Notes: generated by a model not told the origin, from the letters alone. A DNA stretch of 64,000 nucleotides from Chryseobacterium oleae (GCF_900115055.1 NZ_FOVD01000001.1:496001-560000), one strand, 5' to 3'. Shown: positions 46,889 to 56,249, counted from the stretch's first letter. Program-made: numbers and translations.

Positions 46889-47468
46889 ATGAAAACCTTG
46901 GTTACCCGTTTGATATTATTTTTCTTTGTTCCTGCTTGCGGGCAAAAGGCCGTTTATGACAGTTTGAAAGTGTATGAGCAGGATTCATTGACTGTACATA
47001 AAAATTTTAAAGACGGAACAGTACCCAATAAACTTACCGTAAAAGTCATTAATCCCTGTAATGCTGAAAAAGAAAGATTTGACGGAGCTGTCACCATAAT
47101 CAGTGCCACCGTTAAAAATAAAAAATACAGCGACAGTATAGTTTACAGTTATCCTGATGCGCAATCCGGTTTAATCAATTTAAAAACAAATAACATATCA
47201 AATTATAATATCAATCAATCAACATCAGGCGGTCTTCATCCCTTTTACGTATTGCGGAAATTGGGATAATGATACAAAAGTCTCTTACATCATATTGTAT
47301 AACCATAAAAAATACCTGTATCATATAAAGTACCGTTGTGGAGAAGATGACCAATGTAAAATCAATGAAAACCTGGATATTATATTAAAAGATTTACCCG
47401 AAAAGCTAAAATTAAAAGTGATTAAAGACCTGAAAACAAAATATAATAAGTCAAATGATTTTCAATAA
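46889..47468 (+). pseudogene. Frameshifted lipoprotein gene interrupted at a TCAA tetranucleotide repeat
   Basis: The first frame (46889-47269) encodes a lipoprotein start with VPACG (lipobox) and ends after KLG. The other frame continues coherently from about 47223 to the TAA at 47466: FIPFTYCGNWDNDTK, VSYIILYNHKKYLYHIKY, then RCGEDDQC and KLKVIKDLKTKYNK. The switch lies at (TCAA)x3, 47211-47222. Removing one four-base unit joins the two parts in frame into a protein of about 191 residues. It may be phase-variable, a recent loss, or a sequencing error. Located in the T6SS island, it may be a second immunity gene. Confidence 0.75.
47211..47222 (+). repeat. (TCAA)3 tetranucleotide tract at a frameshift
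   Basis: Three tandem TCAA units mark the junction between the two reading frames of the gene at 46889. Gain or loss of one unit by slippage would switch the frame. Confidence 0.8.
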
Positions 47469-47488
47469 TCAGCTCAAAATAAAACGTC

Positions 47489-49162
47489 ATGAGTGAAGAA
47501 CAAGAACAAGGAAAAGATAATTACTCCGCAAATCCCAATCAAAAGGTTTATGATACGCCGCACCAGGTGGATCATGAAGTAAATGTGGTGAAAATATATT
47601 TTGCAAAACAAGTTCCTAAAATGACCTGGGAAACTAAAGAAGATACCTATACGGTAAAAAATGGAGGGTCCGTATCTGACGTAAAAAAGAAGTATGAGAA
47701 AAAAGGAAGAAGAAACATCCTCGCAGATAAAGAAGATTCTGTAAAATTAACAGCAAAGGAATCAGTGAAAATTACCTGGGAAGAAGAAGTACAGGCGAAA
47801 AAAGCAGATGGCAGTCCGGATTTTGATTTTGAGAAAATAAACAGCACCACCATTAAAAAGAAAGTATGGGTGGTGGCCCATTGTGAAGGAGCAAGTGGAA
47901 AGCTCTCTGTGGAGATTCATGAAAATAAACTTACCAATGCGGAAAATGTCTATGAAAATCCTGTCAAGTTTTTGGATGGAGAAGAGGAGAAAAGCAAAAT
48001 TGAATTTACCATCAACGGAACCCTGGTGTATTCGAAAGAAATAACAATGCGCCCGAAAAGCGACGAAGATTTAAAAAAACTAATTGATCAACTGAACAAA
48101 AGAGCTGATACAAACGCTTTCCTATATTTCAAAGCTGAAGTAACCGGAACAGAAGATCAGGTGAAATTTCCGGATGAAACGCATGAGTTTTTAAATAAAG
48201 ACAATGAAAGATTTGAGATCAGATACTGCAATTGCGGAAACAAATATGACATTACCTGTACCCGGTACAGTAAAAGATATGGTCCCGCTTACTGGGGATC
48301 GAAAAAACTTGAAAATTACTCCGATTGGGATACCTTGATTGAAGACAAGAAAATTACGACGGAAGAAAAGGCTATTCTGGTGGGAATGTCTGAAAATGAA
48401 GGTAAACTGGATTCTGTTCAGTCCTATGACTGGGACCTTTCGGGTGAACAGATGATAGTAACAGCAGGCGCCATGCAGAAAACTGTGGATCATACCGGAA
48501 AAGGAGAATTCACCACACAGGTTGAAGAATTTAAAGCCCAACATCCGGAAAAGTATGAAGAATTATTTGTATCATGCGGATGGACGGTGGATTCCGGGAT
48601 TCTGTATTATAAAGATCCGGCAGATCCTAAAGCGGAAAAAATCACAGGAAATACGTTGTCCAATAAAATCAGAGAAAACTGTAAAGAATCTTTATTTGGA
48701 AAAACAGTGGAATGTAAACCTCTGCAACCGATCGTAAATGCCGTTATTGATAAGGTATTTCAGGAAAAACAGGTGGTAGATTTTATCAAAAGGTTAAAAG
48801 AGGTAGTGCTTCCTTTAACGCCTACAGGCTATTCATACAAACTGTCAGATTATTTACAGTCAAAATTAGGAAAAGCAACTGCTCTGGATCATCACATTAA
48901 CAGACCGGGATTGGTAAAAGACGATTTCGGTGCTGCCTTAGACCGGTTTTTCGCCAAAAAAGATGCCAATACAGCCAAAGAAAACAAAACCAAAAAAGAA
49001 GGTGAAAAATTAGAAAAACTATCAAGAAACCCTGCCGATTGGGGAGATATGCACGGGAAATATGAGAAGGAAATTCTTGATGATTACGGTAATCAGAGAA
49101 GAGGTACCGATATGGACAAACGCTATGAAAAAATGGAAAAAAACTCAAACTTATCATCATGA
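47489..49162 (+). CDS. Probable T6SS effector with muramidase-like domain
   Basis: A 557-residue protein without signal peptide. The N-terminal 240 residues are beta-rich and include VNVVKIYFAKQVPKMTW, a segment echoed in the protein at 50686 (ISAVYFAKKV). Residues 290-370 read AILVGMSENEGKLDSVQSYD, then LSGEQMIVTAGAMQKT, GKGEF and EELFVSCGW. An ExE-G followed by a D/SxG pattern of this kind occurs in phage-type lysozymes and muramidases; Glu302 or Glu304 would be catalytic. The next gene overlaps by four bases and encodes a lipoprotein, as expected for an immunity partner. The enzyme class is a motif-level guess. Confidence 0.6.
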   Translation: MSEEQEQGKDNYSANPNQKVYDTPHQVDHEVNVVKIYFAKQVPKMTWETKEDTYTVKNGGSVSDVKKKYEKKGRRNILADKEDSVKLTAKESVKITWEEEVQAKKADGSPDFDFEKINSTTIKKKVWVVAHCEGASGKLSVEIHENKLTNAENVYENPVKFLDGEEEKSKIEFTINGTLVYSKEITMRPKSDEDLKKLIDQLNKRADTNAFLYFKAEVTGTEDQVKFPDETHEFLNKDNERFEIRYCNCGNKYDITCTRYSKRYGPAYWGSKKLENYSDWDTLIEDKKITTEEKAILVGMSENEGKLDSVQSYDWDLSGEQMIVTAGAMQKTVDHTGKGEFTTQVEEFKAQHPEKYEELFVSCGWTVDSGILYYKDPADPKAEKITGNTLSNKIRENCKESLFGKTVECKPLQPIVNAVIDKVFQEKQVVDFIKRLKEVVLPLTPTGYSYKLSDYLQSKLGKATALDHHINRPGLVKDDFGAALDRFFAKKDANTAKENKTKKEGEKLEKLSRNPADWGDMHGKYEKEILDDYGNQRRGTDMDKRYEKMEKNSNLSS

Positions 49163-49650
49163 AAAAAATAACATCCATTCTAATGATTTTAATCATTTGT
49201 ATTACGTGTGGAAACACAATGTCCCAACGAAATCATGATGTACAACAGAATAAAACGGTAAAAAAAGATACCATCATTAAGCTGAATGATAATATATCCC
49301 TTTACTATGCTTCCTATAACAGCCCTATGAAACTATGGTATAATCTTCATATCATTCATCATAAGAAGAAGATAAAAGTAGGTAAAGGAAGTGATTTTAA
49401 AGGTACCGGAAGTGAACTCTTTTCTTCCCTGTCTCCTAATGCAAAATATGTAGTAGTGGACGGTATTATCAAAGAATATGTGCATGAAAGTGCAAAGGAC
49501 AGTACCCTGCACGAAAACTACACATGTGCCATTATCGACATCGATAAAGCAAAAATAATCAAACAGATGCAACAGGATTGTGATGGATCATGGAACAAGA
49601 AAAGCCAGTGGATTTCCTCCGGAGGGAAAGTGGTTTTTGCATCAAAATAA
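49159..49650 (+). CDS. Lipoprotein, candidate immunity protein of the muramidase-like effector
   Basis: A 163-residue protein. The hydrophobic N-terminus ends in a lipobox-like ICITC. The mature part is a small beta-rich domain (KLNDNISLYYASYNSPMKLW, YVVVDGIIKEYVHES, YTCAIIDIDKAKIIKQM). The start ATG overlaps the upstream stop (ATGA), which indicates coupled translation of a toxin-immunity type pair. The family is not recognised. Confidence 0.65.
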   Translation: MKKITSILMILIICITCGNTMSQRNHDVQQNKTVKKDTIIKLNDNISLYYASYNSPMKLWYNLHIIHHKKKIKVGKGSDFKGTGSELFSSLSPNAKYVVVDGIIKEYVHESAKDSTLHENYTCAIIDIDKAKIIKQMQQDCDGSWNKKSQWISSGGKVVFASK

Positions 49651-49690
49651 TGGTTGAATCAGCAATAACAAATTGTAAAAGGAGTTAATT

Positions 49691-50566
49691 ATGGAGCCCG
49701 TATTTCCGATAAATGTCAAATTAAATCTTGTAGAAGGAAAGAAGTTTTATCGCTATACCTATAATGAATACACCACCATCCATGGGGAAACGCACAGAAG
49801 CGAGCTCAACAAAAATTTTCATGTCACGCTGAAACTTTTAGAAGGGGAAGAAAAAAGATTTGAATACCATATTGAAATTTTTGACAGGGTTCACAGGGAT
49901 AAGGAATTATCACTGTCTGAAAAAGATTTTTTAAACAGAATTGCAGAGATCAATGATGATGTAATGCTCATAACGGACGAATATGGCCGGTTGAAAAACG
50001 TACAGGAACTGTCCATTCTTCAGGATAGAGTGGAAAAAACAGTGGAAAAGCTCTCCCGATCTTATGTAGGCAAACAGGCAGAGGATTTTTATACGTTTTT
50101 AAAAGATTTTTACCAGAAGGAGCACTTAGTGGGTAAGGATTTTTTAAGAAATAATCATTTTGGAATGATCGTCCATCCATTTTATGGAAGATATGAAAAG
50201 GAAAACCAGGTAAAGCATAAGGTGCGGTACCGTAATTTTATGGCCAATACCATAATAGATATAGAAGAGAGTGTAGAGCCCGAGGCCATGCGTTGTGATG
50301 ATGAATTATTACTGGTACAGTATACCGGAAACATCCCATCAGATAAAAATTGGGAAATGTTTTATGGGGAAATGAAAAGAAAGGAAATCACTTATAACAG
50401 TGAAACCGATTTTCCAAAACTGGACAAATATAAAGGGCAGATTTTATTAGATTTTAAAACCAAAGAAGTGTTGGAGCACAAACTGACCATAGAATTTTCC
50501 CTGGGAGACAACTACCAAAAGAAAATCATCTGTCATATCAAAGAAATAAGCCATGAAGAATTATAA
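49691..50566 (+). CDS. Hypothetical protein of the T6SS island
   Basis: A 291-residue soluble protein without signal peptide. It begins with beta strands (INVKLNLVEGKKFYRYTYNE, FHVTLKLLEGEEKRFEYHIE), has a helical middle (ILQDRVEKTVEKLSRSYVGK) and ends with strands (LEHKLTIEFSLGDN). I recognise no family. Its place between two effector units and its cytoplasmic nature suggest an adaptor or chaperone that loads a neighbour onto VgrG, but this is only context. Confidence 0.6.
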   Translation: MEPVFPINVKLNLVEGKKFYRYTYNEYTTIHGETHRSELNKNFHVTLKLLEGEEKRFEYHIEIFDRVHRDKELSLSEKDFLNRIAEINDDVMLITDEYGRLKNVQELSILQDRVEKTVEKLSRSYVGKQAEDFYTFLKDFYQKEHLVGKDFLRNNHFGMIVHPFYGRYEKENQVKHKVRYRNFMANTIIDIEESVEPEAMRCDDELLLVQYTGNIPSDKNWEMFYGEMKRKEITYNSETDFPKLDKYKGQILLDFKTKEVLEHKLTIEFSLGDNYQKKIICHIKEISHEEL

Positions 50567-50685
50567 AATTGAAGAACTGTAGAATCAGTTGAATAAAAAA
50601 CTTGGCAGCCTAAGACTTCTCAATTAATAAAAATAAAATCACAGATCATCCTCATCAGGAAATATAAAAAAAGAAAAATCTTAAA

Positions 50686-52278
50686 ATGGCGACACGTATT
50701 ACCATAACAGACACAGGGCAGACACAAACCTTAAATGGTCCATTGGCTCCGGATACTCCCGATGATTCATTGCAGCGTATCAGTGCCGTTTATTTTGCCA
50801 AGAAAGTAACAACCGACAACGGAACAAGAGTCAGTTTTACAAAAATTGATTCTGCTCACGTGCAGCAGGATCATCAAAATCAAAATATTCCATACGATTC
50901 CATATTGGGAAAAACGGTGTATCTGATCATGGAGACCAGCAATATGCAGAACTTGAGTATAGATGCAGTGATAAGACCTTCAGCCAATACCATGACAGAA
51001 AATACGGATACCTTACAGCTCATGCGTTTTGTATCTCCTAACCGGTATGAAGTACAGAGGCTGTTTACAGTACGGGTGGGAAATTTTGATGCCCTTAACA
51101 ACAGAGACGGCAGACATGATCATTATACCAATTTAGATGCTGATCATATTAACAAAGCCATTATTAAGCTGCAGCTCAGACCGGATGGAAGAGCTACTTT
51201 TGATGACTGGACCAGAAGGCTCGCAGATGGAAGTATTAATCTGGAAGTGGCCGTAGAAAGAACGGATAATAATCCCTGTGCCTATAAAGACGGACAGGAA
51301 GAAGTAAACGGAGCCGGTGTTTTCTTAGATGATGATACAGGGAGATTCAGAGTGGTTAATAAAAATATATACAACATTCATCATGGCAGTAATACGTACA
51401 ATACGTTGCCGGAGATCAGTACGAATCCATCGAGAAGAAGACGGATACAGAAGGTTGTGAATGCCCAGTCTACCGAAGTGATCTTCTTTTATTACGACCA
51501 AAACGATAATGAACACAGGATTTGTGCCCGAACGAAAGAAAGTGTAACCAGAAAAAGAAGAGTCAATACCATTCCGCCGCTGGCCCAAAGAGGAGCTCTT
51601 TCACAAACCATAGATTTTACCGCGAACAGAGCCGCCGGAGAACAGATCGATGCACATCAGTTACGGGTGTATGCCAACGGAACCCTGGGCGATGGAGCCA
51701 CCGATAAATGGTACGCCAATCAGCCGGGAAATGTAGACTTAGTCGATATGGATATATTAGCGAATGTAGGTGTGGGACCCCAGATATTCGAAGCCTTCAA
51801 TTACAATCAGAATGGAGTCATCATCCGGTATGGATTTCAGCACACCAGAAGAAGAAGTATTCAGCCGGATTTATTTGCCGGTTTCTTAGGGTCATTGGCC
51901 CAATTCAGACAGGAAGGGCACAATCATTATATTGTATCTCAGGGGTTTTCTTTTTCTGATGCGTCGTGCTACCCCAGCGCAGAACATGTGAACGGAGAAG
52001 CGGGAGATCTGAATTTATTAACGACTCAGGAAAATGGGACCAATACGGTCCTTTCGGCAGCCAATTTTGATTATGATAATGCGGTGATTCTCCGGAATAT
52101 TCTTTATGATTTTGGATTTATACTAGGCCGTTCAGAAAATTTTTCTAACACCGCAAATGCCAGTACGGCAGACAATGCCAATACACGGTTGCCTCACACG
52201 ATCCACACCGCTACACCAAGACATAATAATCATTTACATATTCACGGTTTTGCTCAAATATCAGATATCTATGTTTAA
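50686..52278 (+). CDS. Probable T6SS effector with M15-like DD-peptidase domain
   Basis: A 530-residue protein without signal peptide. The N-terminal half is beta-rich and shares the ISAVYFAKKV segment with the effector at 47489. The C-terminal 130 residues carry the zinc signature of LAS/M15 peptidases: EHVNGEAGDLN (His434 to Asp441, HxxxxxxD) and HNNHLHIHGF (His518, His520). Enzymes of this fold cleave peptidoglycan peptides. The next gene starts eight bases before its stop and encodes a lipoprotein. A cell-wall-degrading effector delivered by VgrG is inferred. Confidence 0.75.
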   Translation: MATRITITDTGQTQTLNGPLAPDTPDDSLQRISAVYFAKKVTTDNGTRVSFTKIDSAHVQQDHQNQNIPYDSILGKTVYLIMETSNMQNLSIDAVIRPSANTMTENTDTLQLMRFVSPNRYEVQRLFTVRVGNFDALNNRDGRHDHYTNLDADHINKAIIKLQLRPDGRATFDDWTRRLADGSINLEVAVERTDNNPCAYKDGQEEVNGAGVFLDDDTGRFRVVNKNIYNIHHGSNTYNTLPEISTNPSRRRRIQKVVNAQSTEVIFFYYDQNDNEHRICARTKESVTRKRRVNTIPPLAQRGALSQTIDFTANRAAGEQIDAHQLRVYANGTLGDGATDKWYANQPGNVDLVDMDILANVGVGPQIFEAFNYNQNGVIIRYGFQHTRRRSIQPDLFAGFLGSLAQFRQEGHNHYIVSQGFSFSDASCYPSAEHVNGEAGDLNLLTTQENGTNTVLSAANFDYDNAVILRNILYDFGFILGRSENFSNTANASTADNANTRLPHTIHTATPRHNNHLHIHGFAQISDIYV

Positions 52279-53257
52279 AATTAATATCGCTTTTTTCACC
52301 AGTTTGTTTTTCCTTTTCTCCTGTTACAGCAAAGCACAGACAGAAAATAAGGCCATACAAACAGAAGTACATTCAACGGATAAAGGATCGTTTTCTTTTA
52401 ACCCCAATAAAGCTGACTGTATCACGCTGCCGTTTGGATATTCGGATATTTCAAAACGAAAAACCGTGGACTCCGTTCTGTCTGCCATAGAAGATAAAAA
52501 TAAACTGAAAGAAATCGGTGCATTACAATTTGAAAAAGTAATCAAAAAGGATCTTGTCTTACTTCCTGAAGAATATGATGTCTTCCTGCCATTCAGCGCT
52601 ACTGTCAATGAAAAATATGACCCCATTAAAATAGCTTCTCATTTTCTGTGTTACAAAGATTTTTCAGTGTACTTTATGGCCGTCTATAATACCGTGCGTT
52701 ACGCCGATCCGTTCATTGAAAAAATATATTTAGTCTCAACCAAAGACGGTAAGCTTATCGATATGAAGAGAATTTATCTGAATCATCAGGGAGAAATGGG
52801 ATTTGCCAACTATACCTTATTTAATATTGATAAAAATTACATCATTTCTCTACAGGATTATGAGTTGACTGAAAATCCTTTTCAATTAAAACCTTTACAT
52901 CAATACCAGATTCTTCCGTCCGGAAAATTTGCCAGATACTTTGATAAAGATGGTCCTTATAAAAATGATGAAGAACAGGGTCTCGTAAAAAATCACCTCA
53001 AAGAAGGAAAATGGATAGAAACCAAACCCAACGGATCTCTTGATTTACAAAAACATCCGGAATTTACAGATCCCTATACGTATCTGGAAGCGGAATATAA
53101 AAACGGTTTACCCGCCGGAACATGGAAATTTTACAAATTACTGCAAAAATACAGTGAAGAAACAGGAGAACCTCTATTCAATACAAGGAAGAAAGGACCA
53201 TTGATCTATACTGAAGTGTATAAAGAGGGGGTATTGGAAAAACGGGAAGTTCGTTAA
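52271..53257 (+). CDS. Lipoprotein, candidate immunity protein of the M15-like effector
   Basis: I chose the ATG at 52271 because it opens a signal peptide with lipobox FLFSC; an in-frame ATG at 52157 lies inside the effector gene. The product has about 328 residues. The C-terminus shows two MORN-like repeats (HLKEGKWIETKPNG, YKNGLPAGTWKFYKLL). The start overlaps the effector stop by eight bases, so translation is coupled. A periplasm-facing partner for a peptidoglycan-degrading effector makes sense; the mechanism is unknown. Confidence 0.7.
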   Translation: MFKINIAFFTSLFFLFSCYSKAQTENKAIQTEVHSTDKGSFSFNPNKADCITLPFGYSDISKRKTVDSVLSAIEDKNKLKEIGALQFEKVIKKDLVLLPEEYDVFLPFSATVNEKYDPIKIASHFLCYKDFSVYFMAVYNTVRYADPFIEKIYLVSTKDGKLIDMKRIYLNHQGEMGFANYTLFNIDKNYIISLQDYELTENPFQLKPLHQYQILPSGKFARYFDKDGPYKNDEEQGLVKNHLKEGKWIETKPNGSLDLQKHPEFTDPYTYLEAEYKNGLPAGTWKFYKLLQKYSEETGEPLFNTRKKGPLIYTEVYKEGVLEKREVR

Positions 53258-53346
53258 TGTTGGAGGGTTGGCTGATGTAGTTTTTTTTCTGCTTTGGATA
53301 AACTTCTGCTGAATTCTTTGTTGGAAAATCGCAAAGGCCGCAAGGT

Positions 53347-53463
53347 TTTAAGGTGTATGGGTAGTTTAAGGCGCAAGAAAATCAAAGATTTTCAGCTATG
53401 CATTCATTATTATGGAATAAGCGAACAACATCACAGTTGTAAATACTACATACATTAGATCAA
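53347..53463. repeat. Second copy of MITE-like hairpin segment
   Basis: The 206-base gap before the HEPN gene contains GAAAATCAAAGATTTTC (53377-53393), the reverse complement of the hairpin at 33347-33363, within a CGCAAAGGCCGCAAGG-type context. It is probably a degenerate copy; its limits are unclear. Confidence 0.4.
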
Positions 53464-54390
53464 ATGATTACTAATATACCAGAATACGAAGATTTTGAAA
53501 ACGTATCAAAAGAATGTCTAATTCAAGCACTTGAATTATTTTTTAGAATTTATTGTAATTATAAAGAATATGACGATGAAAATATAAATGAAGAAGTGCC
53601 TCTAAATGAGGTTTGGGAGCATAACAAGCCTACATTTAGAACATCTGTTATCTTATTACATCAGGGAGTTGAAACTTATATGAAAAGTGTAATTGTAAGA
53701 AATTCACCTTATTTACTTCTTGAACAAAAAAGATCAGATTGGCCAAGTCTTCCAAAAAGTAAAGATGTAGATTACTCCACTATGTACACATATGCAGGAG
53801 AGAATCTTCTCAATACTTTTTGCACTGTTACTAATGGCAAGCTTAATTCAGAAAAAATAAAGTTTATTGAAGATATTCGCCAAAATAGAAATAAGGCAAT
53901 TCATGGAGCTGGAAGTATGTTAAATAATCCGAGTACTGTTATTCTTGATATACTAAAAGCTTATACTTATTTCTTTGGAAAAGATCAATGGTTTAATGAT
54001 ATGAAAAAATGGAATCAATCGAATCCTCTTTTTGGTTACTATAACTGGGATTTTGAGAGTATACAATCATATAAATTTCTAGATTTTATTGAAGTGACAA
54101 TAGGTGTAAAACAACTAAATTTTTTTTTTAATTTTGATTTGAATGGAAGAAGATATTTTTGTCCTACTTGTTTTTATGAAATAAGTTCAAAAGGTGAACA
54201 ATTAAAAAGTAAATGGGCATTTCTCACCCCCAACAAACCTTCTTCAAAGCTTTTATACTGTATCAATTGTAATTTTGAGAATGAAATAAAAAGAGTGGAT
54301 TGTCATATTAAAGATTGCATGGGTAATGTAATGGATGTCAATGGCATTTGTCTTACCTGTGGTAAAAAAACCAATGAAAATTCTATTTAA
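53464..54390 (+). CDS. HEPN-like protein with C-terminal zinc ribbons
   Basis: A 308-residue protein. The first 200 residues are helical with RNKAIH (Arg142 to His147), the Rx4-6H motif of HEPN ribonucleases and related proteins. The C-terminus has Cys pairs CPTC, CINC, a DCHIKDC segment and CLTC, which would form two zinc ribbons. HEPN proteins often act as RNA-cutting toxins in defence or toxin-antitoxin pairs, but no nucleotidyltransferase or antitoxin gene is adjacent. Codon use looks more AT-rich than neighbouring genes, hinting at separate origin. The nuclease role is inferred. Confidence 0.6.
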   Translation: MITNIPEYEDFENVSKECLIQALELFFRIYCNYKEYDDENINEEVPLNEVWEHNKPTFRTSVILLHQGVETYMKSVIVRNSPYLLLEQKRSDWPSLPKSKDVDYSTMYTYAGENLLNTFCTVTNGKLNSEKIKFIEDIRQNRNKAIHGAGSMLNNPSTVILDILKAYTYFFGKDQWFNDMKKWNQSNPLFGYYNWDFESIQSYKFLDFIEVTIGVKQLNFFFNFDLNGRRYFCPTCFYEISSKGEQLKSKWAFLTPNKPSSKLLYCINCNFENEIKRVDCHIKDCMGNVMDVNGICLTCGKKTNENSI

Positions 54391-54541
54391 AATATCTTTT
54401 TTAAGTTGCAAGATTTTCTCTTCTAAATATAGGCTTTCCTGCTTCATAGACTTTATTTAAGATCATCCCGAAAACTTTCTTCCAAAAAATAAAAACTCTT
54501 TTTTTTGTAACGATAATTTCTCTAACATTGCAAAAAAAACC

Positions 54542-55093
54542 ATGAAAAACTCAAAACTAGTTTTAGCAGCAGCTTTAATGCTGTTCTCCGCTGTGAATGT
54601 AACGGCTCAAAAAAAGAAATCAGCGGCTCCGTCAAAACGCGGACCGATGGAAATGCCTAAAGATGCTGAAGTTCAGGTCATGGCCGCAGGCGAGAAAGCC
54701 TTAAGCTATTATTATAAGACCAACGCTCGGGTTACCTTTAAATACGATGCCAACTATAAAAATACAGATATTTATATCACTGAGGACGGTACCCAAAAAT
54801 TAATGTACAAAGCTAAACTGGATGATACAGGTGTAGATACCCAGTTAAAAGCAAGAATCAATCATTATAAAGTATACAGTTTAGACCGTAAAACCCTTTT
54901 ATTCACCTACGAATCAGAAGCATCGGCAACCAGCTTAGTAAAAATGATTGCTGTATCTCCTGCAAAAACCTCTACGATTCTGGATTTCTCCCAGGCATTC
55001 GGACCTGCTGAATATACGCTGGGTAAAACGGAAACGTTTGAGAAGTTTCCCATCTTTTTATACTATTCAATATTTAATGCGCCGAAAAAGTAA
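54542..55093 (+). CDS. Secreted hypothetical protein
   Basis: A 183-residue protein with a signal peptide ending NVTAQ, then a basic linker (KKKSAAPSKRGP) and a beta-rich domain (RVTFKYDANYKNTDIYITED, TLLFTYESEASATSLVKM). I recognise no family. It stands alone, upstream of an inverted repeat that may end its transcript. Confidence 0.65.
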   Translation: MKNSKLVLAAALMLFSAVNVTAQKKKSAAPSKRGPMEMPKDAEVQVMAAGEKALSYYYKTNARVTFKYDANYKNTDIYITEDGTQKLMYKAKLDDTGVDTQLKARINHYKVYSLDRKTLLFTYESEASATSLVKMIAVSPAKTSTILDFSQAFGPAEYTLGKTETFEKFPIFLYYSIFNAPKK

Positions 55094-55156
55094 TGTTATT
55101 TAAAAGAGATAAATAACAATCTCTGAATTCCTCTGATTTTGGAGACTGTCTTTTTT

Positions 55157-55191
55157 AATCCTTGGCAAGGTTTAAAACCTTGCCAAGGATT
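55157..55191. repeat. Perfect 17-bp inverted repeat, possible terminator or dispersed repeat
   Basis: AATCCTTGGCAAGGTTT, one A, then AAACCTTGCCAAGGATT. The arms match exactly. It lies 64 bases after the gene at 54542 and could terminate it, though no long T-tract follows. The arms are internally repetitive (CCTTGGCAAGG is itself a palindrome). Confidence 0.7.
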
Positions 55192-55269
55192 ATAGTACTA
55201 CCTATTCTTCCCTATCGGACACAAACAAGGGCCCGCGCGGGGAGGGAATACATAATCATTCAATTCTTA

Positions 55270-55506
55270 TTACCTCCAGGAATTCATTTCATAGTTTGAA
55301 AAGTTCACTTCCATATCCTCTATCCTGTCTTCAAGGGCTTTGATGCCTGTATGCCTGTATTTTTCCTTCTCAGATTCATTAAGGGTATACATAATATCGA
55401 ATCCCGGGGTTGGCTTGGCAATAGGGACAGATAGTATAATACGGCCATCCTCTTCATACATATAATATTGCCATTCTTTTTGTTCGAGTACTTTCTTTTC
55501 GTTCAT
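55270..55506 (-). CDS. Small hypothetical protein
   Basis: A 78-residue soluble acidic protein (EWQYYMYEEDGRIILSVPIA, YRHTGIKALEDRIEDMEVNF). No family is recognised. It is last in a three-gene minus-strand group with 55554 and 56250. The small size and position resemble immunity or adaptor genes of polymorphic toxin loci, but no toxin gene is adjacent. Confidence 0.6.
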   Translation of the reverse strand: MNEKKVLEQKEWQYYMYEEDGRIILSVPIAKPTPGFDIMYTLNESEKEKYRHTGIKALEDRIEDMEVNFSNYEMNSWR

Positions 55507-55553
55507 TCTTTCAGTTGATTTTTAATACATCATTTGGTATTGGTTCAGGATAA

Positions 55554-56237
55554 CTATCCTTTTGACACCGCATAATGACAGATGCCCTCCAAAAACAGCA
55601 TATACCTTCCCGGTTGATATTCTCCATAGGAAAACAGATAGATAGCCTCATTTTTCTTTACATAATGAATTTCCAATCCATCTTCAGAGAGATACTTTTC
55701 AACAAAGCTATTAACCGGGCTGAACGTGCTTTCTTTCATGATGATATTAAAACTTCTCTCCCCTATTTCTTTTTTTAATTCCCGTAATGGATGGTTGTAA
55801 AAATCCATCAGTTTGAACGTTTGATTTTTAATTGCAAAAACATGTTTGAGAGCTTTTTCTTCCTCTCCGTCAAATAATTTCCGCCTGATCATTTCAATGT
55901 TTTCAATCATAGCAGGATATAATGATATGCCCCAAACGATATCCTGCAGCATTTTCGCATACTCAGTATTGGCTTCTTCACCGGGAAAATTCCTTACGAC
56001 CATGATGGCCATCGGATATTTCTGATAGGCTTCATCTTCCGTATATGCTCTATGTTCATCAATGACCGTTTTTTTTATATCCAGCAATTGACGGTAAAAG
56101 GAAATGTTCATGGAATTATCGGGAAATTGTTCATATTCTTCTTTGGCCTGCGCTAAAGCTTTTTCAACGATTTCACGGTAGTATTTTTTTGTTAGACGGT
56201 CTTCTAAATCTATATAAATTGAGGTGTTCTTATCCAT
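55554..56237 (-). CDS. Hypothetical protein
   Basis: A 227-residue soluble, mostly helical, acidic protein without signal peptide (YREIVEKALAQAKEEYEQFP, IENIEMIRRKLFDGEEEKAL). No motif was recognised. It starts 12 bases after the gene at 56250, so the two are in one operon. Confidence 0.65.
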   Translation of the reverse strand: MDKNTSIYIDLEDRLTKKYYREIVEKALAQAKEEYEQFPDNSMNISFYRQLLDIKKTVIDEHRAYTEDEAYQKYPMAIMVVRNFPGEEANTEYAKMLQDIVWGISLYPAMIENIEMIRRKLFDGEEEKALKHVFAIKNQTFKLMDFYNHPLRELKKEIGERSFNIIMKESTFSPVNSFVEKYLSEDGLEIHYVKKNEAIYLFSYGEYQPGRYMLFLEGICHYAVSKG

Positions 56238-56249
56238 TAAAGCTTTGTT

